A program made the translations under genes and the position numbers. Source: Actinobacteria bacterium OV320 (GTDB taxonomy: Bacteria > Actinomycetota > Actinomycetes > Streptomycetales > Streptomycetaceae). From it: 64,000 nucleotides of DNA. Below the pieces are notes generated by a model, which ran no database searches, was not told the DNA's origin, and worked only from the letters and a program-made list of their open reading frames with translations. Positions 25,267-33,925 of this stretch are shown one piece after another (position 1 is the first letter of the stretch; every line of letters starts with the position of its first letter). The stretch lies in contig LJCX01000001.1 in the NCBI GenBank assembly GCA_001298545.1, forward strand, positions 62,001-126,000. Reading direction: 5' to 3'.

Positions 25267-27630
25267 ATGCGTCGAGTACCCGCAGGCCGAAGGCTGTCGG
25301 CCTGGACGGGACGACGAGCGCGGTGGGCCACCACCGCGCTCGCCGCGCTCACCCTGGTCGGCGGCACGGCACTGACCGCCACCGCCCCCGCGGCCGCCGC
25401 CGCACAGGCGTGGACGCCCAAGCCGTCGCCGATGACCACCCCGTGGACGAACCAGGTCCCCACCGACACCCCCCTCCCCGAATATCCACGCCCGCAGCTG
25501 ACCCGCCCGGACTGGGCCAACCTCAACGGCATCTGGGACTTCGCGGTCACCTCGGCGGACGCCGGCCGGCCCGCCTCGTTCACCGAACAGATCCGGGTCC
25601 CGTTCGTCGCCGAGTCCGCGCTCTCCGGCATCCAGCGCAAGATCACCCAGAACGACAAGCTCTGGTACAAGCGCGGCTTCACCGTCCCGACGAACTGGAA
25701 CGGCCGACGCGTCCAGCTCAACTTCGGCGCCGGTGACTGGCGCACCACCGTCTGGGTCAACGGCCGCCAGGCCGGGGCCGCCCACAGCGGCGGCTACGAC
25801 GCCTTCTCCTACGACATCACCGATCTGCTGAACGGCGGCACCAACACCGTCGTCGTCTCCGTCTGGGACCCCACCCAGACCGGCTCCCAGGCGGTCGGCA
25901 AGCAGCACATCAACGACGTCGCCCCGCACGCCGGGGGCGGAATCTTCTACACCGCCGCGTCCGGTCTCTGGCAGACGGTGTGGCTGGAGCCGACCGCGCC
26001 CGCGTACGTCGGCCGCCTCGACCTGGTCCCGGACCCGGCGAACAGCCGCCTCAAGGTGACCGTCCGGGGCACCGGGACCAGCGGCCACCAGGCCCGCGTC
26101 ACGGTCTCCACCGGCGGCACGACCGTGGGCACGGCCACCGGCGCCGTCGGTACCGAGTTCACCGTGCCCGTCCCGAACCCGCACCTGTGGAGCCCTGACG
26201 ACCCGTTCCTCTACGACGTCAGGGCCGACCTGCTCGCCGGCACCACGACCGTCGACTCCGTCGGCAGCTACACCGGCATGCGCACCATCGGCCTGGCCAG
26301 TGTGGGCGGCATGCAACGCCCGGTCCTGAACGGGAAGTTCGTCTTCCAGACCGGCACCCTGGACCAGGGCTACTGGCCGGACGGCATCTACACCGCGCCC
26401 ACCGACGCGGCCCTGAGGTACGACCTCCAGAAGCACAAGGACCTGGGCTTCAACATGGTCCGCAAGCACATCAAGGTCGAACCGCAGCGCTGGTTCTACT
26501 GGGCCGACCGGCTCGGTCTGCTGGTCTGGCAGGACATGCCGGCCATGGACCTGCGCACCCCCGACACCGCGGCGCGCGCCCAGTGGGAGGCCGAGTACGA
26601 CCGTGTCATCGACCAGCACCGCAGCTCGCCGTCCCTGGTGATGTGGGTCGACCAGAACGAGGGCTGGGGCCAGTACGACCAGGCCCGCATCGCCGCCAAG
26701 GTCAAGGCGTACGACCCGACGCGCCTGGTGAACAACATGAGCGGCGTCAACTGCTGCGGCTCGGTCGACGGCGGCAACGGCGACGTCGTGGACCACCACG
26801 TCTACGTCGGCCCCGGCACCACCGTGCCCAGCGCGACCCGTGCCGCCGTGCTCGGCGAGTTCGGCGGGCTCGGGTTCAAGGTCGCCGGACACGAGTGGTA
26901 CCCCGGCGGCGGCTTCAGCTACGAGGACCAGTCCGACCTCGCGCACCTGGACAACCGGTTCGTCGGTCTGCTGGACGCGATCCGCGAAGTGCGCATGCCG
27001 CGCGGGCTGTCGGCGTCGGTCTACACCGAGATCACCGACGTCGAGAACGAGGCCAACGGCCTGCTCACCTACGACCGCCAGGTGGTCAAGGTCGACGAGG
27101 CCCGGGTCAGGGCCGCCAACCGCGCGCTCATCGACGCGTCCCAGGCCTCGACCACCCCGGTCACCCTGCCCGCCGGCCAGTACAGGTCCCTGCGGGTGAC
27201 GACCCCCGGCTACACCGACCGGTATCTGCGCCACCGGGACGGCGCTGGCTTCACGGAGGTGGTCACCGCCGGCAGCGACGCGCTGCTGAGGAACGACGCC
27301 ACCTGGAAGATCGTTTCCGGCCTGGCCGACAGCGGCTGCTACAGCTTCGAGTCGCGCAACTACCCCGGCCAGTATCTGCGTCACCGCGAGTACCGCGTCT
27401 ACAAGGAGTCCGGCAGCACGGACCTGTTCCGCGCCGACGCCACCTTCTGCCCCGTCCGCGGCGCGAACGGCGCCGTGCGGCTGTCCGCGTACCACTTCCC
27501 GGAGCAGTATCTGCGGCACTACGACGCCGAGTTGTGGCTGGCCACGCCGGGCGGTACGCACACCTGGGACACCCCCGCCCTGTTCGCCGAGGACACGACG
27601 TGGTCCGTGGAGGCGCCCTGGGCGCCGTGA
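25267..27630 (+). CDS. Secreted GH2 glycoside hydrolase with C-terminal CBM42 (AbfB) domain
   Basis: A 787-residue secreted enzyme. Residues 1-46 are a Tat-like signal peptide with several arginines. A GH2 sugar-binding jellyroll (about 60-220), an immunoglobulin-like domain (about 225-330) and a TIM barrel (about 335-620) follow. The acid/base Glu465 is in DQNEGWG and the candidate nucleophile Glu531 in LGEFGG. The last 150 residues form three AbfB-type repeats marked by RYLRHR, QYLRHR and QYLRHY, a fold that binds arabinofuranose side chains. AAGGAGG precedes the ATG. It follows a YtfQRT/YjfF-type transporter, and GH2 beta-D-galactofuranosidases are known from Streptomyces, so a Galf-releasing enzyme is the leading guess; arabinofuranosidase-like activity is the alternative. 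Confidence 0.82.
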   Translation: MRRVPAGRRLSAWTGRRARWATTALAALTLVGGTALTATAPAAAAAQAWTPKPSPMTTPWTNQVPTDTPLPEYPRPQLTRPDWANLNGIWDFAVTSADAGRPASFTEQIRVPFVAESALSGIQRKITQNDKLWYKRGFTVPTNWNGRRVQLNFGAGDWRTTVWVNGRQAGAAHSGGYDAFSYDITDLLNGGTNTVVVSVWDPTQTGSQAVGKQHINDVAPHAGGGIFYTAASGLWQTVWLEPTAPAYVGRLDLVPDPANSRLKVTVRGTGTSGHQARVTVSTGGTTVGTATGAVGTEFTVPVPNPHLWSPDDPFLYDVRADLLAGTTTVDSVGSYTGMRTIGLASVGGMQRPVLNGKFVFQTGTLDQGYWPDGIYTAPTDAALRYDLQKHKDLGFNMVRKHIKVEPQRWFYWADRLGLLVWQDMPAMDLRTPDTAARAQWEAEYDRVIDQHRSSPSLVMWVDQNEGWGQYDQARIAAKVKAYDPTRLVNNMSGVNCCGSVDGGNGDVVDHHVYVGPGTTVPSATRAAVLGEFGGLGFKVAGHEWYPGGGFSYEDQSDLAHLDNRFVGLLDAIREVRMPRGLSASVYTEITDVENEANGLLTYDRQVVKVDEARVRAANRALIDASQASTTPVTLPAGQYRSLRVTTPGYTDRYLRHRDGAGFTEVVTAGSDALLRNDATWKIVSGLADSGCYSFESRNYPGQYLRHREYRVYKESGSTDLFRADATFCPVRGANGAVRLSAYHFPEQYLRHYDAELWLATPGGTHTWDTPALFAEDTTWSVEAPWAP

Positions 27631-27642
27631 CCGGAAAGGAGG

Positions 27643-27672
27643 GCGGCCTCGCCCCGTGAGGGACGAGGCCGC
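27643..27672. terminator. Bidirectional terminator between convergent GH2 genes
   Basis: GCGGCCTCG (27643-27651) and CGAGGCCGC (27664-27672) form a perfect 9-bp stem with a 12-base loop in the 65-base gap between the two convergent GH2 genes. Confidence 0.7.
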
Positions 27673-27695
27673 GACCGTCTGCCGGACACGGTGCC

Positions 27696-30600
27696 TCAGG
27701 GCTTCTCCTCGGTGTGGAGGGTGCTCACCTCCTCGGTGGTCAGTGCCCGGTCGACGGCGTGGACCTCGTCGACCGCGCCGTTCCAGAAGTCGACGTTCGC
27801 GCCGTTCCAGTGGGCGCGCCCCACGGTCAGCGGTCCGGTGCTCGGAAGTGCGGTGCCGCCGGTGGCCGTCGCCGCGAGCTTTCCGTCGACGTACAGCCGG
27901 ATCTGGTTGCTCGCGGCGTCCCGCACGCCGACCAGGTGGTACCAGCGGCCCGTCTCCGCGGGGACGGCCACCTGGGCGCGGTGCTCGCCGGGCGTGCTGA
28001 AGGCGAAGGTGCCGTGGCCGTACTGCAGGTAGAAGGAGTTGGCCGTGGCGCGGGAGTCCTGGCTGACCGCGGTGGCGTAGTTGCCGGGGATCGCGTCGAG
28101 CCGGACCCAGGCGGCCACCGAGTAGCTGCCGCTGGTGTCGAGCACCGGTCCCGCGGTCTCGGCGTACTGCTTTTGACCGTCGAACTCCAGGGCGCTGCCG
28201 CTGATGCCGGGGGTCCAGGAGGCGCCCTCGTGGAGGGTGAGAGGCCTGGCGTTCGGGCCCCCGTCCTCGGCCAGGGTGCCGGTGCCCTCGTCGAGGCTCC
28301 AGTGCCCGCCGCCCTTCAGCGGCCCCGCGCGGCCCGCGGCGGCACCGGCGGCGATCACCTCTCGGTTGACCTTCCGCACCTGGTCGGGATCGACCTTCAT
28401 CTCGCGGCGGTCGTATGTGTACAGGCCGTTGAGCTCGTTCTCCAGGTCGGTGATCTGCGTGTACACCGAACCCGACAGTTCGGCGCCGGCCTGCTCGACA
28501 TAGAACTGCCGGGTGTTCTCGACGTACTTGCGGGTCAGCTCCTCCTTGGTGTTGACACCGCTGTAGATCACCGTCGGGGCGCCCGGCCACATGTGGCCCG
28601 GCGTGCGCAGGACGAAGCCGCCGTGCTCACCGTCCATGGCCGCCCGGCCGTCGTCGGGGAAGGCGGGGTCGGTGTTGTTGTAGTCGTGGTGGTCGATGAT
28701 GTCGCCCTTGCCCGAATCCCCCTTGGAGTTGCAGCAGTTGACGCCGCTGTGGGCGTTGACGACACGGGAGGGGTCGGCGGCCTGGACGGACTCGGTGATG
28801 CGGCCGGTCTCCTCGCGGTTCCACTCGCCCCAGCCCTCGTTGAAGACGATCCAGCCGATGACGGAGGGCGAGTTGTGGTGCTGGCGCACGATCTCCTTGC
28901 CCTGGTCGACGAACGCCTTCTGGCCGGTGGCGCTGGTGAGGTTCCCGGAGACGAAGTCCTGCCAGACCAGCAGGCCGAGCCGGTCCGCGTGGTAGAACCA
29001 GCGCTGCGGCTCGACCTTGATGTGCTTGCGGACGGCGTTGAAGCCGAGCTTCTTGTGTGCCTCGAGGTCGAAGGCCAGGGCTTCGTCGCTGGGCGCGGTG
29101 TAGAGGCCGTCGGGCCAGAAACCCTGGTCGAGGGTGGCGAGGGAGAAGATCGGCTTGCCGTTGAGGACGAGCTTGTCGAAGCCGCCCACCTTCTCGATGC
29201 CGACCTCGCGCATGCCGAAGTAGCTGCCGACCCTGTCGGTCGACCTGCCGTCGGTGAGCGTGACGTCGAGGTCGTAGAGGTAGGGGTCGTCCGGGCTCCA
29301 CAGATGCTGCTTCGCCACCGGCAGGCGCAGTGCGCTGCCCGCCGGTCCGGTGACCTTGCCGACGACCTTCCCGCGGGTGTCGCGGGCGACGGCCTCGACC
29401 CGGGCGGCGGGGGAGGCGTCCTCGGAGTTCACCGTCACCGCGAGGGTGCCGGTGTCGATGTCGGGCGTCGTGACGATGCCGTCGATCGCGGCGGGCGCGA
29501 CGGGCTCCATCCACACGGTCTGCCAGATGCCGGACGTCTGGGTGTAGAAGATGCCGCCCGGGTTCGTGGACTGCTTGCCCATGGGCTGGTCGGCGCCTCC
29601 GGTGTCGGTGACGGCGACGACGATCTCCTGCGGTCCGGTGCCCTTGAGCGCGTCGGTGATGTCGGCGCTGAAGGCGTTGTAGCCGCCGGTGTGTTCGGCG
29701 ACCTTCGTGCCGTTGACGTAGACGCGGGCCTGGTAGTCGACGGCGCCGAAGTTGAGCCTCAGCCGGTCGGCCCGGCCGCTCCTGCCCACCTTCCAGCTCT
29801 CGGGCACGTCGACGAGCCTGCGGTAGAACATGTGGTCCTCGTGCCGCTCGAGCCCGGACAGCTGGGACTCGACCGGGAACGGCACGATGATCGTCTCGTC
29901 GAGTCTCTTGCCGAAGACCGGCTCCTCTCCGGCCTCGGCCGCGCCGAACTGCCAGGGGCCGTTGAGGTTCTTCCACCGGGACCGCACCTGCTGGGGGCGC
30001 GGGTACTCCGGGAGCGGGTGCTTCTTGTCGAGGTCGTCGCCCCACTCGGTGGTGAGGCGGTGGGTGGAGGCGTTGTCGGCGTAGCGGATGACCTTCGGCA
30101 CGCTCTCGCCTCCGGCGGTCAGCCCGCCCGCACCGTCGTAGAAGGCCCTGACCAGTTGGCTGCGCTGGATCGGCTCCGTGAGGTCGACGTTCAGGGAGGT
30201 GGGGTCGCCGGGGACGGCCGTCACCGATCTGATCGGCATGGCGGTCGTGTCGGCCTCGACCTTCAGATGGTCCTTGACGCCCTGGAGACCGCCCACCCGG
30301 CCGTCGAACCGGGCGCGCAGCCGCCGTCCGTTCTCGGCGACCGACATCTCGACCGGGTACACCTCGAAGTCGGCCGGTGGGGTGAACGCGGACATCGGCA
30401 CGATCTGCTTGGACATCGTCGGTGTCGACCAGCGCAGGTACATGTTGGCGCCACCGGTGTCCTGGAACAGCTCCAGACGGAAGTCGTGCTGCTCGCCGGC
30501 GGTCAGCCGGACCGCGGCACCGGTCTGTTCCCGGTCCCAGTCGCCCACCCAGTGGTCGATGACGGGCCGGTCGTCGATGTAGAGCCGGAAGCCGTTGTCG

Positions 30601-30971
30601 CCGATGGCGTAGAAGGTGTAGTCGCCGGTGGCCGGTGCCTCGATACGGCCCGTCCAGCGCGCGGTGGTGTGCTCGGTCCGCCCGGTCAACTCCTCGAACG
30701 TACCGGTCAGTCCGGAGAAGTTGATCTGCGGGTCGAGCAGGGTGCCGCCGAGTCGGTCGAAGTCCCGGGCGCCGGGCGCCGACATGGCGAAGTACTCGCC
30801 CTTCAGGCCGTGCGTCTCGACGGCGGCCCGTTCGGCGGCGGGAGCCGACGCGCTGCTCGGCTGCTCCGCGGCGGCCGCGGTGGGAAGCAGCCCGCTCGGG
30901 GGCAGGATCAGGGCCGCCGCTGCGAGCAGCGCCCACACTCTGGCTCTGGGGCGGGTGGCGTGTCGTGTCAT
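27696..30971 (-). CDS. Secreted PA14-GH2-LamG glycoside hydrolase
   Basis: A 1091-residue secreted enzyme. After a signal peptide (about 1-36) come a PA14 domain (about 55-190, with LKGEYF and GDNGFRLYIDDRPVIDHW), a linker domain, a GH2 sugar-binding domain (about 335-500), an Ig-like domain and a TIM barrel. The acid/base is Glu712 in FNEGWGE and the candidate nucleophile Glu782 in DGEHGGF. A C-terminal LamG/concanavalin-like domain (about 905-1085) ends the protein. Its catalytic core is paralogous to the convergent GH2 protein (shared KHIKVEPQRWFY and HSGVNCC or MSGVNCC). GAGGAAGGG precedes the ATG, and a LacI-type site lies 115 bases upstream. Confidence 0.85.
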   Translation of the reverse strand: MTRHATRPRARVWALLAAAALILPPSGLLPTAAAAEQPSSASAPAAERAAVETHGLKGEYFAMSAPGARDFDRLGGTLLDPQINFSGLTGTFEELTGRTEHTTARWTGRIEAPATGDYTFYAIGDNGFRLYIDDRPVIDHWVGDWDREQTGAAVRLTAGEQHDFRLELFQDTGGANMYLRWSTPTMSKQIVPMSAFTPPADFEVYPVEMSVAENGRRLRARFDGRVGGLQGVKDHLKVEADTTAMPIRSVTAVPGDPTSLNVDLTEPIQRSQLVRAFYDGAGGLTAGGESVPKVIRYADNASTHRLTTEWGDDLDKKHPLPEYPRPQQVRSRWKNLNGPWQFGAAEAGEEPVFGKRLDETIIVPFPVESQLSGLERHEDHMFYRRLVDVPESWKVGRSGRADRLRLNFGAVDYQARVYVNGTKVAEHTGGYNAFSADITDALKGTGPQEIVVAVTDTGGADQPMGKQSTNPGGIFYTQTSGIWQTVWMEPVAPAAIDGIVTTPDIDTGTLAVTVNSEDASPAARVEAVARDTRGKVVGKVTGPAGSALRLPVAKQHLWSPDDPYLYDLDVTLTDGRSTDRVGSYFGMREVGIEKVGGFDKLVLNGKPIFSLATLDQGFWPDGLYTAPSDEALAFDLEAHKKLGFNAVRKHIKVEPQRWFYHADRLGLLVWQDFVSGNLTSATGQKAFVDQGKEIVRQHHNSPSVIGWIVFNEGWGEWNREETGRITESVQAADPSRVVNAHSGVNCCNSKGDSGKGDIIDHHDYNNTDPAFPDDGRAAMDGEHGGFVLRTPGHMWPGAPTVIYSGVNTKEELTRKYVENTRQFYVEQAGAELSGSVYTQITDLENELNGLYTYDRREMKVDPDQVRKVNREVIAAGAAAGRAGPLKGGGHWSLDEGTGTLAEDGGPNARPLTLHEGASWTPGISGSALEFDGQKQYAETAGPVLDTSGSYSVAAWVRLDAIPGNYATAVSQDSRATANSFYLQYGHGTFAFSTPGEHRAQVAVPAETGRWYHLVGVRDAASNQIRLYVDGKLAATATGGTALPSTGPLTVGRAHWNGANVDFWNGAVDEVHAVDRALTTEEVSTLHTEEKP

Positions 30972-31085
30972 CGAACCCTTCCTCGTACAGAGGCCGTGAC
31001 CACGCCCGGCGGGAGTGCGGGCTCCTGGCCGGGAGCCCGCGGGGGACAACTGCACACCGGTGTCGGGACGCTCGGTCCAGCGGCC

Positions 31086-31101
31086 TTTTCAACGTTGGAA
31101 A
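31086..31101 (-). promoter_or_regulatory. LacI operator-like palindrome upstream of the PA14-GH2-LamG gene
   Basis: TTTTCAACGTTGGAAA is nearly a perfect palindrome centred on AACGTT and matches the cores at 18719 and 20190. It sits about 115 bases before the ATG at 30971 and points to control by the LacI protein encoded at 18825. The rest of 30972-31291 shows no gene. Confidence 0.6.
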
Positions 31102-31291
31102 TTCTGTGACAGCGGTATGACAGCACGCTCACAGGGGAGTGTCCAGACCTCGCGCAGCGCTCTGTCCGTCGCCGTTCCCACGCGCCACGGTCAAGCTGGT
31201 GCGAAGCCGTCGCCTTCGACGGAGCGGGCCCGCAGTCGGCCTGCCGCACCCTCGTGGGCTTCGCCGCGGCCCGGCGAAGGGATACGGCCGG

Positions 31292-31786
31292 TCAGCGGCT
31301 TCTGCGTGCGGAGCGGGGCCGATCGGGGCTGGTCGGCTCGATGCGGCGGGACTGGACGTGCTCGTAGATCATCGTGGTCTGCACGTCGGCGACCTCGCGG
31401 CGTTCGGTGAGGCGATCGATGACGAAGGCGTACACGCTGTCGACATCCGGGACGGCGATGTGGATGAGGAAGTCGTGCGGGCCCGAGGTGACGAAGAGGC
31501 CGATCACCTCGGGCAGTCGCGCGGCCCACTCGCGGAACCCCTCGATGACGGGGCGGGCCGGAGGCCGGATGCGTACCGAGATCAGTGCTTGGACGGGTCG
31601 GCCGGCGGCGTCGAGGTCCAGGGCCGCGTGGTAGCCGGTGATGACGCCGTGCTCGCGGAGCAGCCTGACGCGTTCCAGCGAGGTCGAGGGGGAGACCCCG
31701 GTCTTGGCCGCCAGGTCGCGGTTGGTCTGCCGTGCATCGTTCTGGAGTTCCCGCAGCAGGGCCCGGTCCAGTGCATCAAGTTCCAT
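31292..31786 (-). CDS. Lrp/AsnC-family transcriptional regulator
   Basis: A 164-residue Lrp/AsnC regulator: helix-turn-helix at about residues 4-55 (LDALDRALLRELQNDARQTN, SPSTSLERVRLLREHGVI) and a RAM ligand domain (VIGLFVTSGPHDFLIHIAV). The ATG at 31786 begins the conserved MELDALDRALL; the longer frame to 31870 overlaps the divergent promoter. It is divergent from an EamA transporter gene 72 bases away, a common arrangement for regulators of amino-acid export. Confidence 0.9.
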   Translation of the reverse strand: MELDALDRALLRELQNDARQTNRDLAAKTGVSPSTSLERVRLLREHGVITGYHAALDLDAAGRPVQALISVRIRPPARPVIEGFREWAARLPEVIGLFVTSGPHDFLIHIAVPDVDSVYAFVIDRLTERREVADVQTTMIYEHVQSRRIEPTSPDRPRSARRSR

Positions 31787-31858
31787 GAGTTCCACCGTAT
31801 GCCAGACAAAGTTCGGCAAGCGGTCGGCCCGGCCGGATTCCTGCCTAGCCTCGCGGCC

Positions 31859-32878
31859 ATGGATGTACAAAGGAACGGTCCGGCCTTCGGTGCGGGGCTG
31901 GTGCTGGCGGCGGCGGTGCTGTGGGGCACGGTCGGCCCCGCTCAGGTCCTGGTGGCCGGCCCCATGACGCCGGCGGCCCTCGGCGGCTGGCGGCTGGTCG
32001 TGGGCGGGCTGGTCCTCGGCGCGTTCACCGCCTGTCGCCCGAAGAGGCTCCGGGTCCTCGCCGAGGGCAGGGTCCTGCGCCCGCTGCTGGTCTGCGCGGT
32101 CTCGACGGGCGTCTACCAGGCGGCGTTCCTCTCCTCGGTGTCGCGGACCGGGGCGGCCCTGGCCACGGTGATCGCGCTGGGCACCGCGCCCGCGGTGACC
32201 GGTGTGTGCGCCCGGGTGGTCACCGGTGGGCGGATGGGCGTCGGCCGGACGGCCGGCACCCTCGCGGCCGTCGCCGGCTGCGCCCTGCTGATGGCCCCGG
32301 GCAGCGGAGCCCGCGTGGACCCGCTCGGCCTGCTCCTGGCGGTGGCCGCGGGCACCTGCTACGGCCTGTACACCGTCTTCGCCAAGAAGTTGGCGACCGC
32401 CGACCGCGCCGCCGACCTGCCCATGCTCTCCGCCCTCTCCCTGCTGCTGGGCTCACTCCCCTTGCTGCCCTGGATGATCACCGACAGCGCCCCCCTGCGC
32501 GACGGCGCGACCCTCGCCCTGATCGCCTGGCTCGGCGTGGCCACCACCGCCGCCGCGTACTGGCTGTTCACCGCGGGCCTCGTCCGGGTGCGGGCGACCG
32601 CGGCCGGGACGCTCAGCCTCGCCGAGCCCCTGGCCGCGGCCCTGATCGGCGTGCTGCTTCTCCATGAGCACCTCTCGCCCTCGGCGTGGGCCGGCTGCGC
32701 ACTGATCCTCGCCGGAATGATCCCCACGTGCCTGCCCGCGCTGTCTCGCGGCCGGTCCTCCACACGGGCTGCGGAGTTTCCGCCCGATCGCCGCATCATG
32801 TTCGCCGGGGGACCCGAGCGCCCCTCCCGCGGCGAACGACATGCGGAGAAACGGCCTGAATCCAGTACATCCGTCTAG
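31859..32878 (+). CDS. EamA/DMT-superfamily transporter
   Basis: A 339-residue membrane protein with about ten transmembrane helices in two EamA repeats (residues about 10-140 and 150-290; typical VLWGTVGPAQVL and GTCYGLYTVFAKK). Such proteins export amino acids or other metabolites, or import small molecules. TAGCCT at 31847-31852 lies seven bases before the ATG, so the mRNA may be leaderless. Control by the divergent AsnC regulator is likely. The last 45 residues are hydrophilic and outside the domain. Confidence 0.88.
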   Translation: MDVQRNGPAFGAGLVLAAAVLWGTVGPAQVLVAGPMTPAALGGWRLVVGGLVLGAFTACRPKRLRVLAEGRVLRPLLVCAVSTGVYQAAFLSSVSRTGAALATVIALGTAPAVTGVCARVVTGGRMGVGRTAGTLAAVAGCALLMAPGSGARVDPLGLLLAVAAGTCYGLYTVFAKKLATADRAADLPMLSALSLLLGSLPLLPWMITDSAPLRDGATLALIAWLGVATTAAAYWLFTAGLVRVRATAAGTLSLAEPLAAALIGVLLLHEHLSPSAWAGCALILAGMIPTCLPALSRGRSSTRAAEFPPDRRIMFAGGPERPSRGERHAEKRPESSTSV

Positions 32879-32916
32879 CATTCCCTGGTCCGTCCGCATG
32901 AGTGAAGAGGAATGCG

Positions 32917-33405
32917 ATGTCAGTGCTGAACACGCCGAGCACGGTGACGGTGGGGTTCGCGCCGGAGGAGGTGGACTTCACGATGTCCACCCGCCGGGCC
33001 CGGCTGAAGTGGGTCGTGGTCGTCGACGCCGACCTGCCTCCCGGCCGGGCCGCCAACGCCGCCATCTGCGCCGCCGCACCCACGGTGGCGTCGATCCCCG
33101 GCCTGCTGGGCACCGACGCCACCGACGCGGAAGGCACCATGCATCCGGGCCTGCCCTGGGCGGGCTGCTCGGTGCTCGTCGCCGACTCCGCCACGCTGCG
33201 CGCCATCCGTGCCAAGGCGGCCTCCCGCACCGACACCTTCGTGGCCGACGTGCCCGCCGCCGCCCAGAGCACTCGCGTCTACGGCGACTTCATCGCGGCT
33301 GTGGGCAAGACCCGGACCGCGGACTTCGACTACTGCGCGGTCAGCATCGTCGGTCCCCGCAACCCGGTCGACAAGATCGTCGGCAAGCTTCCGCTCATGC
33401 CCTGA
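32917..33405 (+). CDS. DUF2000 family protein
   Basis: A 162-residue protein of the DUF2000 family, a fold related to peptidyl-tRNA hydrolase II without known function. The family signature DADLPPGRAANAAICAAA is at about residues 31-48, followed by HPGLPWAGCSVLVAD. I use the ATG at 32917 with GAGG upstream rather than the GTG at 32902. It lies 38 bases after the EamA gene and is probably co-transcribed with it under AsnC control. Confidence 0.8.
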   Translation: MSVLNTPSTVTVGFAPEEVDFTMSTRRARLKWVVVVDADLPPGRAANAAICAAAPTVASIPGLLGTDATDAEGTMHPGLPWAGCSVLVADSATLRAIRAKAASRTDTFVADVPAAAQSTRVYGDFIAAVGKTRTADFDYCAVSIVGPRNPVDKIVGKLPLMP

Positions 33406-33444
33406 CCCAGGATCGACCCCACGCCCGTCACGAGTGCCGCGGGG

Positions 33445-33488
33445 CCGCGGACGGGCTGCTCACCCCCGTGGGAGCAGCCCGTCCGCGG
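33445..33488 (+). terminator. Perfect 17-bp terminator hairpin after DUF2000
   Basis: CCGCGGACGGGCTGCTC (33445-33461) and its exact complement at 33472-33488 flank a 10-base loop, 40 bases past the stop codon. It ends the EamA-DUF2000 transcript. Confidence 0.8.
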
Positions 33489-33925
33489 TGAGCGCAAGGA
33501 GCACCGTGAGGAGTGTCCTTCGCGCCGTGGATGGGTTCACACGCGCCGGTTGTTCGAGGCGGCGGTGTGCCCGTACACGCTGTTCGCCGGGGAGCCGTCG
33601 TACCGGCTTCCGAGAGAGCACGAAGAGGTGCGGGGTGTCGCCGTGGACCACGCCGGGGCCGCCCGAGCCGTTGACGCCGAGGCAGGCGCACGGTCCTCCG
33701 GACGGACGCTCCGGGAGCCGCTTCGTTCTCCGTCTTCCTTCCTCGGCCGGTGGCCCCCACGGGACTCAAGTCCGCGTGTGGTGAGGCGGATCGGTTGCCA
33801 GGAACACGGTGCACCGGGGAGGTGGTCGACAACCTTGCCCAAACCTTGCCTCGTAGGTGACCGGGTGGTTGGGTGACGCCTGCTGGGGAAGGGCGACGCG
33901 CGCGGGGTGGGGCGGGGGAGAAGGC
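33489..33925. other. Non-coding stretch upstream of the SARP gene
   Basis: No supported gene. Several overlapping open frames exist on both strands, but none has a ribosome binding site, a domain or coherent codon bias. The stretch presumably contains the SARP promoter. Confidence 0.4.

Noticed and set aside
25051-28590. Very long minus-strand open frame (over 1100 codons) opposite the GH2-CBM42 gene
   Set aside because: It is an antisense shadow caused by high GC; it has no start context, no domains and an Ala/Gly/Arg/Val-biased composition, while the plus strand encodes a clear enzyme.
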